Below, piece by piece: positions 1 through 7,953 of a stretch of 53,320 bases of DNA. The position numbers were made by a program, and so were the translations under genes. Position 1 is the first letter of the stretch; each line of letters opens with the position of its first letter. The notes beneath the pieces are model-generated. The model was not told where the DNA came from and made no database searches. It saw only the letters and a program-made list of their open reading frames with translations. Location: positions 1-53,320 of the forward strand of contig JBGSTC010000023.1 of assembly GCA_041736705.1 (NCBI GenBank), read 5' to 3'. The DNA comes from GWE2-51-13 sp041736705. Lineage in GTDB: Bacteria > Bacillota_I > Bacilli_A > Erysipelotrichales > Erysipelotrichaceae.

Positions 1-238
1 TATCTATCAGAAAGAAGGAGTCCTATCCTACTACTTCCGATGAGAATATCGCAAATCACCGTTCAAACATGAAAAAGATCGCCAACTTCGACGATCTTAC
101 CCCTGCTTTTATTTTGTGTCCTTTACAAAGGGTACAGTTTATTTCATCCCCATGCCTTTTATTATGAAAGGGGAGGTCTTTTATCATCCTCCAAACAAAT
201 AAATGTTACTTAAATTACATAATATACATTATGCGTAG

Positions 239-1732
239 TTATGGATCCATCGTCATTGTTTCGAGCACGGTGGTTGTTTCAAGCAATAGACTCAACCGTT
301 GCGTATAGCCGATCCAGGGTACGGGAATGTCTTCCAAATAGAATAATTTATCTTTGTCGACGAATCTGAATTTAGCGATCAATGTGTCATAATCAAAAAC
401 GGTCATCCTTACGTTTCGGATCGCGATGGCGCCTCTCGAATCGACGACACGAAACTCGACCGGATATATGCCGACGACGTTTAAATCGGCTTGCGTATCA
501 ATGGTAATCGACGCACTAAGGTCACCGTCTTCAGGATCGTACGCGTTGGCGAACTTCCGTAAATCGACTCTCGAACGGATAAGCACGGTAAAATCTTCGG
601 CTTGAATCATCGGTAAGCTGTTCTCAGGCTCGAGAACCGTAATCAAAAGCACAGCCGACGCTTTGGCTCCATATTGATCGCTGACTTCAAAGGTCATCTG
701 ATAGTTTCCGGGTAGATTGTGATAATTATCACTTATAACATTTAACTTACCGGATAGATCACCTTCTTCAGCATCGTAGGCTGTGACATGGTCTTCCCAC
801 CGGAAGGTTTCATCCACTTTCAGTACGATATTATCTACGATGATGGTCGGGGCCGTATTGATGATCCGTGTGCTGACAAGCATGGGTGTTCCGCTATACT
901 CGACAAAGCTACTGGCGATCCATACCGGGCTGAAGGTCTCCCCTTCCACCACACGGCGTCTGGAATCGACACATGTTGAGAGACTTGTCGATACGCGATA
1001 ATAAGTCACCTTGTTCGTATTGTTCAGGTAGCGTTCTTTGATGTTCGTAAAGACTGAATTCAAGAGAAAAAAGTGATCGTTTCCATAGGTCGATGAACAG
1101 TTCGCCCCGTAGCTCCATGCAACATACGATCGGTCGGGACCTTTTCTTGCCGCCACGGTGGCATATTTGACGGTAATTTTCGTGTCGTTTAACTTTGACA
1201 CGATCTTGTACTCTTTTTGACCGTTCATCATCACGATATCGTTTAGAATCGGGTAGTAAACCGGTATTTTCTTATGAAAGTTCGCGTTTTTTGCGTGGAC
1301 GACAAGATAAACCGTGTAATCTCTTCCAATCTGCAAACCTTCCATCGGTACGCTAAAACTAAATCCTGCGTTCTCAAACCGATAGTAACAGGTGGTGTCC
1401 GACTTAAAATAAGCGCTTGTCGCACAGATCGGAGCGCCACCGTATCGGAAGGTTTCCGTCAATGTCGTATTCGTTATGGTTCCGTTGACCCGAAACGTAT
1501 GTTCGGGTGAAGCGAATTCAAGTTCATAAGAGTGGTCTGCGGAACTGATGAAATGTTGGGTTTCGTTTAAAATCGCCCAACCGGTGACCGTCATCGTATT
1601 CTGCGTCATCGAGACACTTAGGATCTCATAAGGAAGCATCGTCTTCGATACGACGGTTTCACCCGCCGCGATTGCGGGGATCGTAAGGATCATCAGCAAG
1701 ATAATCATGATGAAAAGACTACTTTTCCGCAT
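239..1732 (-). CDS. Secreted protein with two Ig-like (DUF5011-type) domains
   Basis: A 497-residue exported protein of unknown role. The start at 1732 follows a GGAGGG ribosome site; an upstream in-frame codon at 1753 lies inside the preceding gene and is less likely. Residues 1-26 form a signal peptide (Arg-Lys, a long Ile/Leu core, then an AIAAGE-like cleavage site). The middle, about residues 30-290, is beta-rich with many Tyr, Ser and Thr, and I do not recognise it. Two C-terminal repeats, about 294-368 and 372-447, carry the YDxEDGDLS and GxYxVxFxVxDxxG signatures of bacterial Ig-like DUF5011/cadherin-like domains. The gene overlaps the end of its upstream partner by 14 bases, so the two are probably co-translated. 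A surface-exposed or binding role is inference. Confidence 0.8.
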   Translation of the reverse strand: MRKSSLFIMIILLMILTIPAIAAGETVVSKTMLPYEILSVSMTQNTMTVTGWAILNETQHFISSADHSYELEFASPEHTFRVNGTITNTTLTETFRYGGAPICATSAYFKSDTTCYYRFENAGFSFSVPMEGLQIGRDYTVYLVVHAKNANFHKKIPVYYPILNDIVMMNGQKEYKIVSKLNDTKITVKYATVAARKGPDRSYVAWSYGANCSSTYGNDHFFLLNSVFTNIKERYLNNTNKVTYYRVSTSLSTCVDSRRRVVEGETFSPVWIASSFVEYSGTPMLVSTRIINTAPTIIVDNIVLKVDETFRWEDHVTAYDAEEGDLSGKLNVISDNYHNLPGNYQMTFEVSDQYGAKASAVLLITVLEPENSLPMIQAEDFTVLIRSRVDLRKFANAYDPEDGDLSASITIDTQADLNVVGIYPVEFRVVDSRGAIAIRNVRMTVFDYDTLIAKFRFVDKDKLFYLEDIPVPWIGYTQRLSLLLETTTVLETMTMDP

Positions 1733-2096
1733 GGAACACCCTCCTCGCCACAAGGATCGTCAGGATTCCCGCAGCGATCACCGTCAGCCAAGGTTGGCTT
1801 GGAAAAGTCCGTTCTAACTGTAGATCGGGCGTTTGTTCCACAATGGCTTCAGTAGCGCATCCCGTCTTCCACTGAAGGTCGAATCGTTGCGTCAACACCC
1901 CGTTTTTCAAGATATAAAGCGTCGAAAAACGATCATCGATCGCCAAATAGCCATCGGCGTTCTGTTGATAGAACGGATCGGCGGATAGAATCGTTTCATC
2001 GGATTGAAGTCCGATGACGAAAAGCGAATCCGTTTCGCATGGATAATAGGAGAAGCTGGTTGTCGCTTGATAATCACCTGTATGCAGATAAGCCAT
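1719..2096 (-). CDS. Small C-terminally membrane-anchored protein, unknown function
   Basis: A 125-residue protein I cannot assign. It starts at ATG after a GGAAGGGG ribosome site. Residues 1-95 are polar and aromatic with two cysteines and no N-terminal signal peptide. Residues about 101-118 (PWLTVIAAGILTILVARR) form one transmembrane helix followed by a short basic tail, so it could be tail-anchored. Its last 14 bases overlap the start of the downstream exported Ig-like protein, which implies translational coupling and a shared job. A terminator from the gene further upstream lies just before it (2140-2161), so this pair may have its own promoter, although I see no clear one. Confidence 0.65.
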   Translation of the reverse strand: MAYLHTGDYQATTSFSYYPCETDSLFVIGLQSDETILSADPFYQQNADGYLAIDDRFSTLYILKNGVLTQRFDLQWKTGCATEAIVEQTPDLQLERTFPSQPWLTVIAAGILTILVARRVFHAEK

Positions 2097-2139
2097 GGTA
2101 TCACCCCTTCCCTTTTATGAAAACAAGAAGAGATTTCCC

Positions 2140-2161
2140 AAAAAAAAGCTCCCGAAGGAGC
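2140..2161 (-). terminator. Rho-independent terminator of the YugP-like gene
   Basis: On the minus strand GCTCC-TTCG-GGAGC is followed by eight T residues (2140-2147), just after the stop of the metallopeptidase gene. UUCG-type tetraloops make stable hairpins. Confidence 0.85.
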
Positions 2162-2168
2162 GATTTGT

Positions 2169-2858
2169 TTATCTGCGACGGCTTCCGCGCTGCGTCATCA
2201 AGACGAGACGGAGGATTTGCATCAGCGTCGCCAACAATGCGGCGACATAGGTCAGTGCCGCAGCGCGCAACATCGACTTTGCATCGGCACCTTCATCTTC
2301 GGACAGATATCCGTCGTTTCGAAGGATGGCCAAGGCACGTCCCGAAGCATCGAATTCAACCGGCAAGGTGACGAGTTGAAAGAGTGCGATCATCCCCAGC
2401 ATCGCCAAGCCGATATAGAAAATCGGCATGAATCCGGAAATCAACCCGATGATGATGACGAACCAACCTAGGTTCCCCGAAACGATCGCGACCGGAAGCA
2501 GCTTGTTGCGGATTCCGATGAAACTATAGTTTTCGGCGAACTGGATGGCATGCCCGACTTCATGGGCCGCGACGGCGACGGATGCGATCGAATCTTCGCT
2601 GTAGACTTTCGGCGACAGGTTGACCACGTTGGTACGCGGGTCGAAATGATCGCTCAACACCCCGTTTTGGCTCATCTGGACTTCCACATGATGCAATCCG
2701 TGACTGTCGAGAATCCGACGTGCCACCTGGGCACCGGTGATATGCTTTTCGCTTGGCACGCGGCTATAATGTTCATATACACCCTTGACTTTGGTTTGTG
2801 CCCAAATCACAAGGATGATCGCCGCGAAGTAGAGAATCATTTGAATCGGATCATTCAT
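2169..2858 (-). CDS. yugP: YugP-like neutral zinc metallopeptidase, membrane bound
   Basis: A 229-residue integral membrane protein of the Zn_peptidase_2 (YugP) family. An N-terminal transmembrane helix (about 6-22) is followed by a conserved region with TGAQVARRIL and the zinc motif HEVGH (His99, Glu100, His103). Two or more hydrophobic helices follow between about 115 and 160, with another near the C-terminus (about 200-220). Length matches the family. The biological substrate is unknown even in model species. The start follows GAGGA. It lies 21 bases downstream of HU on the same strand, so it may be read from the HU promoter, and it ends in a strong terminator. Confidence 0.85.
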   Translation of the reverse strand: MNDPIQMILYFAAIILVIWAQTKVKGVYEHYSRVPSEKHITGAQVARRILDSHGLHHVEVQMSQNGVLSDHFDPRTNVVNLSPKVYSEDSIASVAVAAHEVGHAIQFAENYSFIGIRNKLLPVAIVSGNLGWFVIIIGLISGFMPIFYIGLAMLGMIALFQLVTLPVEFDASGRALAILRNDGYLSEDEGADAKSMLRAAALTYVAALLATLMQILRLVLMTQRGSRRR

Positions 2859-2879
2859 TGAAATTCCTCGGTTTCTAGT

Positions 2880-3164
2880 CTATTTAACAAGTTCCTTCAA
2901 GGCTTTCGAGGCTTTGAAAGACGGTGACTTACTGGATTCGATCGTTATTTTTTCCTTGGTCGAAGGATTGATCCCGATCCGTGCTTTGCGTTCTTTGACT
3001 TCGAACTTGCCAAAACCGGCGATGTCCACTTTACCACCCTTACCCAGGGTATCCTTGATGTCGTCGAAGACGAGTTCGATGATTTCGGCTGCGGATTTCT
3101 TGGTGATATCCAAACTTGCGGCTAGCGTTTCGGCCAATGCTTTCTTATTCTTGATTTCGCTCAT
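2880..3164 (-). CDS. hup: DNA-binding protein HU
   Basis: A 94-residue histone-like HU/IHF-family protein that binds and bends DNA non-specifically and compacts the nucleoid. The family pattern is clear: N-terminal helices (KALAETLAASLDITKKSA), the GFGKFEVKERKARIGINP segment with the GxNPxT arm and Pro for intercalation, and a Lys-rich C-terminus. The start at 3164 is chosen because GGAGGT sits 7 bases ahead; an ATG at 3179 just upstream contains that ribosome site and is unlikely. It has its own promoter at 3190-3218 after gpsA. The motif is complete and the length is normal. Confidence 0.97.
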   Translation of the reverse strand: MSEIKNKKALAETLAASLDITKKSAAEIIELVFDDIKDTLGKGGKVDIAGFGKFEVKERKARIGINPSTKEKITIESSKSPSFKASKALKELVK

Positions 3165-3189
3165 GATTGTTACCTCCATTTATGGTTTT

Positions 3190-3218
3190 ATCATAGCACT
3201 CCGACCCTACAAATACAA
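3190..3218 (-). promoter_or_regulatory. Sigma-A-type promoter for hup
   Basis: Minus-strand TTGTAT at 3213-3218, a 17-base spacer, then TATGAT at 3190-3195. It sits between the gpsA stop (3229) and the hup ribosome site and allows high HU expression independent of the cmk-der-gpsA operon. Confidence 0.6.
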
Positions 3219-3228
3219 TCGATAGCAC

Positions 3229-4221
3229 TTACTCTGCTTTGAGTTCCCTCTTCATCAATTCCAGGATGGATTGCGACGGAATCGCATTTTCATAGAGGAC
3301 TTTGTATACCTGTTCCGTGATCGGCATGCTGATGTCGAGCTTGTGCGCTTCCTCAAAGATGACTTTGGCGGCTTTGACCCCTTCGACGGTTTTCGTGTTG
3401 TTTTCCCAAAACGACTTCGCACTATCGCTCTTGCCGATCATCAAACCAGCTTGGAAATTCCGCGAATGGACGCTGGTGCAGGTGACGATCAGGTCACCCA
3501 CGCCGGTCAGACCGAGGTAGGTTTCCGGTTTCGCCCCGAAATAAATCCCATAACGAGACATTTCCGCCAAACCCCGGGTCATCAAGGCTGCGCGGGCGTT
3601 GTCGCCCAAGCCCAAACCGCTGAGGATGCCGCTGGCGATCGCGATGATGTTCTTGATCGCGACACCGGTTTCCGCACCGATGACATCGGTATTACGGTAG
3701 ACACGGAAGTAATTGTTCGAGAAGGCGTGTTGGACGCGGATCGATGATTCTTCGTTTTCACAGACGGCGTTGATCGTCGTCAAAAGACGCAATACGACTT
3801 CCTCGGCATGCGAAGGGCCGATCAGTGAAACGACATCGTCGAGGATTTCCGGCTTGACGGTTTCGCGGATGACGACGGACAGACGTTTGTGGGTGACCGG
3901 ATGGAAACCCTTCGCGACGCTGACCACAAGGACTTTACGTGTGAAATGCTGGTTGATCAGTAAGCAGACATCTTCGATCGCAGCGGTAGGTACCGCCAGG
4001 ATGACCATCTCCGCATCCGCGACCAGACTTAAGTCGTTTGTCGCTTTGACGTCTTCGTTGATATGGACCCCCGGAAAATACTTCTCATTTTGATGATACA
4101 TGTGGATGTCGACGACTTCATCCAAATCTTTCCCCCAAATGGTGACGTCGTGGAGATTGTCGGCTAATACTTGTGCCAGCGCAGTTCCCCAACTGCCACT
4201 ACCGATGACTGTGACTTTCAT
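3229..4221 (-). CDS. gpsA: Glycerol-3-phosphate dehydrogenase [NAD(P)+]
   Basis: A 330-residue cytosolic enzyme that reduces dihydroxyacetone phosphate to sn-glycerol-3-phosphate, the backbone for phospholipids. The N-terminal Rossmann fold begins with VIGSGSWGTALAQVL. Further GpsA signatures are VSVAKGF, the SLIGPSHAEEV block, an IKNIIAIASGI segment with the catalytic lysine, and LTGVGDLIVTCTSVHSRN. Length is typical. The start follows AGGAGG. It is 9 bases downstream of der, in the order cmk-der-gpsA that many Bacilli share. Confidence 0.97.
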   Translation of the reverse strand: MKVTVIGSGSWGTALAQVLADNLHDVTIWGKDLDEVVDIHMYHQNEKYFPGVHINEDVKATNDLSLVADAEMVILAVPTAAIEDVCLLINQHFTRKVLVVSVAKGFHPVTHKRLSVVIRETVKPEILDDVVSLIGPSHAEEVVLRLLTTINAVCENEESSIRVQHAFSNNYFRVYRNTDVIGAETGVAIKNIIAIASGILSGLGLGDNARAALMTRGLAEMSRYGIYFGAKPETYLGLTGVGDLIVTCTSVHSRNFQAGLMIGKSDSAKSFWENNTKTVEGVKAAKVIFEEAHKLDISMPITEQVYKVLYENAIPSQSILELMKRELKAE

Positions 4222-4230
4222 GTGTTCCTC

Positions 4231-5538
4231 CTACTCTTTGGCTCGAGCGATGATGTGGATGGGCGTACCTTCGAAGACGAAGGCTTCCCGCAAGCGGTTT
4301 TCGATATAACGGCGGTATGAGAAATGCATTAATGTCGGATCGTTAACGAAGAGGATGAAGGTCGGCGGTGCGACCGCGACCTGGGATGCATACATGATTT
4401 TCAATCGCTGCCCGTTATGCGTGGGTGGCGGAGTGAACAACTGCGCATCGAGGATGACTTCATTGAGGATGCTGGTTTGAATCCGAAGGTTACTGTAATC
4501 ATAGAGGCGTTCGATCATCGGGATGATCTGATGGACCCTTTGTTTCGTCAATGCCGACACGAAGAGAATCGGCGCATAGGACAGGTAGATGAACTGCTTG
4601 CGGATTTCTTCGGTGACGCGGTTGATCGTCGATTCATCCTTTTCGACACCGTCCCATTTATTGTAGACGATGACGATCGGTTTCCCGGCTTCATGGGCAT
4701 AACCCGCCACGTGCTTGTCTTGTTCACGGATCCCGGAAACGCCGTCTAGTACGAATAAGATGACATCGGCTCGCTCGATCGCACTCAGCGCTCGCAGAAC
4801 CGAGTATTTCTCGATGTTCTCATAGACTTTACCGCGTTTACGAATCCCAGCCGTATCGATGACGACGTAGTCTTTACCATCCCGGGTGAACGGACTGTCG
4901 ATCGCGTCGCGCGTCGTCCCTTCGATTTCGGAGACGATGACCCGTTCCTGATTGAGAATCGCGTTGACCAACGAGGACTTCCCGACATTGGGGCGTCCGA
5001 TGATGGCGAACTTGATCTTCCCTTCGTATTCGCTGAGTTTCTTCTTGGGGAACTGTGCGATCACTTCGTCCAGAACATCCCCGATCCCGATCCCGTGGGC
5101 TCCGCTGACCGGAATGACGGTATCGAACCCCAAGGCGTAGAATTCATAGGCGTTTGGCGCCATCGCGACATCATCGATTTTATTGACGGCCAGGATGACG
5201 GGTTTGTCGCTGCGATGCAGCATCTTGGCGATATAATGGTCATCCGCCGTCAACCCGTCTTTTCCGCTCACGACGAAAACGATGACATCCGCCTCTTCGA
5301 CGGCGATTTCGACTTGTGCACGGATCTCGGTTTGAAACGGCTGATCCACCAATTGGATCCCACCGGTATCGATCAGTCTGAAATCCTTGGTCAACCAATT
5401 CCCTTTGGCATAAATCCGATCCCTGGTAACCCCCGGGGTATCTTCGACGATCGACATGCGTTCACCGATGATACGATTGAAGATCGTCGATTTCCCGACA
5501 TTGGGTCTTCCGACGATCGCTACGATCCCATCGATCAT
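4231..5538 (-). CDS. der: Ribosome biogenesis GTPase Der (EngA)
   Basis: A 435-residue tandem GTPase needed for late 50S subunit assembly. Two G domains are visible: the first P-loop GRPNVGKS at about residue 9, with DTPG and NKID; the second GRPNVGKS near residue 181, with DTAG and NKWD. A KH-like C-terminal domain follows (NGQRLKIMYASQV). Its start overlaps the cmk stop by four bases (ATGA), so translation is coupled. The ribosome site is GGAAGGTG. Confidence 0.97.
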   Translation of the reverse strand: MIDGIVAIVGRPNVGKSTIFNRIIGERMSIVEDTPGVTRDRIYAKGNWLTKDFRLIDTGGIQLVDQPFQTEIRAQVEIAVEEADVIVFVVSGKDGLTADDHYIAKMLHRSDKPVILAVNKIDDVAMAPNAYEFYALGFDTVIPVSGAHGIGIGDVLDEVIAQFPKKKLSEYEGKIKFAIIGRPNVGKSSLVNAILNQERVIVSEIEGTTRDAIDSPFTRDGKDYVVIDTAGIRKRGKVYENIEKYSVLRALSAIERADVILFVLDGVSGIREQDKHVAGYAHEAGKPIVIVYNKWDGVEKDESTINRVTEEIRKQFIYLSYAPILFVSALTKQRVHQIIPMIERLYDYSNLRIQTSILNEVILDAQLFTPPPTHNGQRLKIMYASQVAVAPPTFILFVNDPTLMHFSYRRYIENRLREAFVFEGTPIHIIARAKE

Positions 5539-6215
5539 TTTCGATCACCTTCCTTTTCTTTCATTTTCTCTTTGACAATCGCTTCGACTTTTTCGACGAC
5601 TTCTTCGATACTCATCGTCGACGTGTCGATTTCGATCGCATCGTCCGCTTTTTTCAACGGAGAATGGACACGGTGTGTGTCCTGGTAATCCCTTTGCTTT
5701 AGATCGTCAAGGATTTCATCGAAGCTTCCGCTACGATTCTTCTCTTGATTCTCGATGAATCTACGTTCAGCGCGCGATAGAGTGCTCGCGGTCTGGAAAA
5801 TCTTGATTTCCGCATCGTGGAGCACGACGGTACCGATATCCCGGCCATCCAGAATGAAACCTTTCGATTTCGCCATTTCTTGCTGACGCCGTACCAACTC
5901 GCATCGAACCTTCGGTAAAGCCGAAATGGACGACGTCAGGATGTCCATGTCCTTCCTGCGTATTTCTTCGGTGACATCGACCCCGTCCAACAACAAATGG
6001 CCTTGAGGATCAAAGGCGAATTCAGTATGCTTCAGCATGTCGGAGATTTCTTCTTCATTTTCAACGGTGTAACCAAGCGACCTCGCCTTCAAGGCGCAGC
6101 CCCTGTACATCGCACCGGTATCGATATGGATATAATCCAGACGCTTCGCCAACCGTTTGGCGATGGTGCTTTTCCCGGACGCGCTTGGACCGTCGATGGC
6201 AATATTCAATTTCAT
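5535..6215 (-). CDS. cmk: Cytidylate kinase
   Basis: A 226-residue (d)CMP kinase that makes (d)CDP for nucleic acid and phospholipid precursors. The P-loop GPSASGKSTIAKRL lies near the N-terminus, followed by DTGAMYRG and the LDGRDIGTVV motif that contacts the base and sugar, then the Arg-rich lid. The start at 6215 (MKLNIA) has AGAGGG ahead; an in-frame codon ten residues earlier lies within the preceding gene. It shares one base with the upstream stop (TAATG) and overlaps der by four bases. All four genes of this block therefore appear translationally coupled. Confidence 0.96.
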   Translation of the reverse strand: MKLNIAIDGPSASGKSTIAKRLAKRLDYIHIDTGAMYRGCALKARSLGYTVENEEEISDMLKHTEFAFDPQGHLLLDGVDVTEEIRRKDMDILTSSISALPKVRCELVRRQQEMAKSKGFILDGRDIGTVVLHDAEIKIFQTASTLSRAERRFIENQEKNRSGSFDEILDDLKQRDYQDTHRVHSPLKKADDAIEIDTSTMSIEEVVEKVEAIVKEKMKEKEGDRK

Positions 6216-7033
6216 TAAATCAACCCTCTTGAAGTTAAGACCCAAAAAACAGCCATACCGAGCATCATGACCAACACCAAAACCAGGACGATGACGATGA
6301 AATTCAATAGTCGGTTCGATTTGGAGACATTCATGGTCATACCATTCAGTTCTTTCTCATACTCGTCCAGCTGCACTCTTAATTTCTGCGTTTCTTCCAG
6401 GACTTCCTTGAAGTTGTCCTTCGCCTGAACCGGCACGATGTCTTGCATTTCCAAAACACTCAGGGGTTCGTCCTTCTCGTTCGCAAAAATCACTTGCTTG
6501 ATTTCGTTTGTCAGGTTGATTTCATCAACGCTTAAATCTTCGGGTTCTTCGATCACCAACGGTTTGGGCGGTGCGAAATAAACAGGTTGGCTATCGTTGT
6601 TGTATTCGATCTTTCTTGATTCTTTCTGCACGTTGGCGACGACGGCTTGACCGTCTTTACTGAATTCCTTCGTCTTGGATTCTTTCACGGCGCCGGTGAT
6701 GATATTGCTTTGCGTATCTTCGTATCCGCGATATCCTTTTTTGATGTTGTAGTTTTTTACTTCTTCTAGAAAATCATCAAGGAACTCGTTACGAAACGTG
6801 GATACCCCTGTGGGTTCATAAGGCTGCGTATCGAAACGGACATCCCGTTTGCCATGCTGCGATTGATGGGGAGCGGAACTGGCTTGTTCGCGTACCGGCT
6901 TGAACGTGTTGTCGATCCGGCTTAGACGTTGGGCAAAAGGACTGAGCGCTTCGGAATGAATCTCGACTTCCCTGTCGTTTTGAATGCTTTCGCGTAAATC
7001 CTCAAACTTCTTGATTCTCGATAGTTCGGCCAT
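6215..7033 (-). CDS. Tail-anchored coiled-coil protein of unknown function
   Basis: A 272-residue protein I do not recognise. It starts after GAGGAGGG. Residues 1-200 are hydrophilic, charged and probably largely disordered. Residues about 205-232 (FKEVLEETQKLRVQLDEYEK) look like a coiled coil, and residues about 243-266 form one strongly hydrophobic helix close to the C-terminus. The protein would sit in the cytoplasm attached to the membrane by its tail. It is the first gene of an operon with cmk, der and gpsA and has a good promoter (7057-7085). The operon position is suggestive of a housekeeping, envelope or division role, but there is no motif to support one. Confidence 0.7.
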   Translation of the reverse strand: MAELSRIKKFEDLRESIQNDREVEIHSEALSPFAQRLSRIDNTFKPVREQASSAPHQSQHGKRDVRFDTQPYEPTGVSTFRNEFLDDFLEEVKNYNIKKGYRGYEDTQSNIITGAVKESKTKEFSKDGQAVVANVQKESRKIEYNNDSQPVYFAPPKPLVIEEPEDLSVDEINLTNEIKQVIFANEKDEPLSVLEMQDIVPVQAKDNFKEVLEETQKLRVQLDEYEKELNGMTMNVSKSNRLLNFIVIVLVLVLVMMLGMAVFWVLTSRGLI

Positions 7034-7056
7034 GGGATACCCTCCTCATCTTGTTT

Positions 7057-7085
7057 ATTATAACAAAATTTCCCCTTAATGAGAA
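7057..7085 (-). promoter_or_regulatory. Promoter of the unknown-cmk-der-gpsA operon
   Basis: Minus-strand TTCTCA (7080-7085), a 17-base spacer and a perfect TATAAT (7057-7062), about 25 bases before the start codon of the tail-anchored protein gene. Confidence 0.65.
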
Positions 7086-7117
7086 CGTAAACCGTCCTAT
7101 TCAAGCGTTTTACGGTG

Positions 7118-7150
7118 GAAAACAAATACGCCGCGTTTCATGCGGCGTAT
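7118..7150 (-). terminator. Terminator of ribU
   Basis: Perfect nine-base stem ATACGCCGC/GCGGCGTAT (7126-7134 and 7142-7150) followed on the minus strand by TTTGTTTT. The plus strand also has CTTTTT after the stem, so it may work in both directions. Confidence 0.85.
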
Positions 7151-7169
7151 CTTTTTCGATTTGTTTGCG

Positions 7170-7727
7170 TTATCGACCGATCTTTTTAAGAACGCTCTCC
7201 AATCTGGGATAGAGCAGGATGATGACGATCGACATCAGGATCCCTTTCACGATGTTGAACGGGGTCAATGCGGAATTGATCATATTGATTTTGGCGGCAC
7301 TGTCTTCAATACCCCAAATGGGTAGGGTGATGTAATAGTTCACAAAGGCCATGGATGCCGCCATCGCGACCGTCCCGAGAGCCAATGCCGGAAGATACGT
7401 TTTGTAATTGAAGTTTTTACGAGCGATCCACGCTACGGGAAGCAAGAAGGAAACGCCTGCGGCGAAGTTCGCCAACTCACCGACAAATCCCCCGTCTTTA
7501 TTGAGGAACATGAAATGCAGGATATTTTTCAACAGTTCGACGACGATGCCCGCAATCGGTCCGGCACTCAGACTGATCAAGATCGACGGTATATCGCTGA
7601 AGTCGATTTTCAAAAAAGCGGCCTGCGGAAGGATGAATCCGACCGGAAGTTCAAAGAAATAAAGTACGAAAGATAGCGCGGTCATAATCCCGATGAGAGT
7701 GATAAGCTTAGTGGAGTTTAGTTTCAT
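7170..7727 (-). CDS. ribU: Riboflavin ECF transporter S component RibU
   Basis: A 185-residue integral membrane protein that binds riboflavin and works with the shared ECF energy-coupling module (not in this window). Features are an N-terminal TKLITLIGIMTALSFVLYF segment, the FLKIDFSDIPSILISLSAGP signature typical of RibU, and about six hydrophobic segments. The start at 7727 has AAAGGA ahead; an earlier in-frame GTG overlaps that ribosome site. The FMN riboswitch immediately upstream fixes the substrate assignment with unusual certainty. It is a single-gene unit with its own promoter and terminator. Confidence 0.95.
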   Translation of the reverse strand: MKLNSTKLITLIGIMTALSFVLYFFELPVGFILPQAAFLKIDFSDIPSILISLSAGPIAGIVVELLKNILHFMFLNKDGGFVGELANFAAGVSFLLPVAWIARKNFNYKTYLPALALGTVAMAASMAFVNYYITLPIWGIEDSAAKINMINSALTPFNIVKGILMSIVIILLYPRLESVLKKIGR

Positions 7728-7745
7728 GGTTTTGTCCTTTCTCAC

Positions 7746-7900
7746 AAAAAAACCCTGGAAACTCCGGGCTCAAATAAGGTCAAAAATCAACCTCTTCCAT
7801 CCAGACTGTACTGTCGCCATCGGAATTGCACCGATTCATGCCGAAACTCGGCTCGCGGGGTTTACCGCCGGTCGGGAATTGCACCCTGCCCTGAAGTCGT
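7746..7900 (-). promoter_or_regulatory. FMN riboswitch (RFN element) with terminator
   Basis: On the minus strand the aptamer (about 7790-7900) shows the conserved FMN-riboswitch blocks TTCAGGGCAGGGTGCAATTC, GACCGGCGGTAAA, GCGAGCC, GGTGCAATTCCGATGGCGAC and AGTCTGGATGGAAGA. It is followed by a hairpin (7753-7768; CCCGGA/TCC-A-GGG with a bulged A) and seven T residues (7746-7752). This arrangement lies ahead of the ribU ribosome site and indicates control by premature transcription termination when FMN is plentiful. Confidence 0.97.
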
Positions 7901-7904
7901 GATT

Positions 7905-7932
7905 ATTATAACACATACCAAACCATTGTAAA
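7905..7932 (-). promoter_or_regulatory. Promoter of the FMN riboswitch and ribU
   Basis: Minus-strand TTTACA (7927-7932), a 16-base spacer and TATAAT (7905-7910), with a TG one base before the -10. It starts a transcript just ahead of the riboswitch aptamer and abuts the T-tract of the efp terminator. Confidence 0.75.
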
Positions 7933-7953
7933 GAAAAACATCCGTACGGATGT
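7931..7953 (-). terminator. Terminator of efp
   Basis: Perfect palindrome ACATCCGTACGGATGT (7938-7953) directly after the efp stop codon, followed on the minus strand by TTTTCTTT. Confidence 0.85.

Noticed and set aside
3..161. Open frame on the plus strand at the left edge (53 codons to a TGA)
   Set aside because: It could be the tail of a gene outside the window, but there is no motif, codon bias or terminator to support it, and an open run of this length is common by chance.
218..233. AT-rich palindrome CATAATATACATTATG after the Ig-like gene
   Set aside because: It lacks a T-tract on either strand, so a terminator call is not justified; GGAGG/CCTCC a little further on also has no T run.
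7746..7768. T-box or other riboswitch alternatives for the ribU leader
   Set aside because: The conserved blocks match the FMN aptamer throughout, so no other class is needed.
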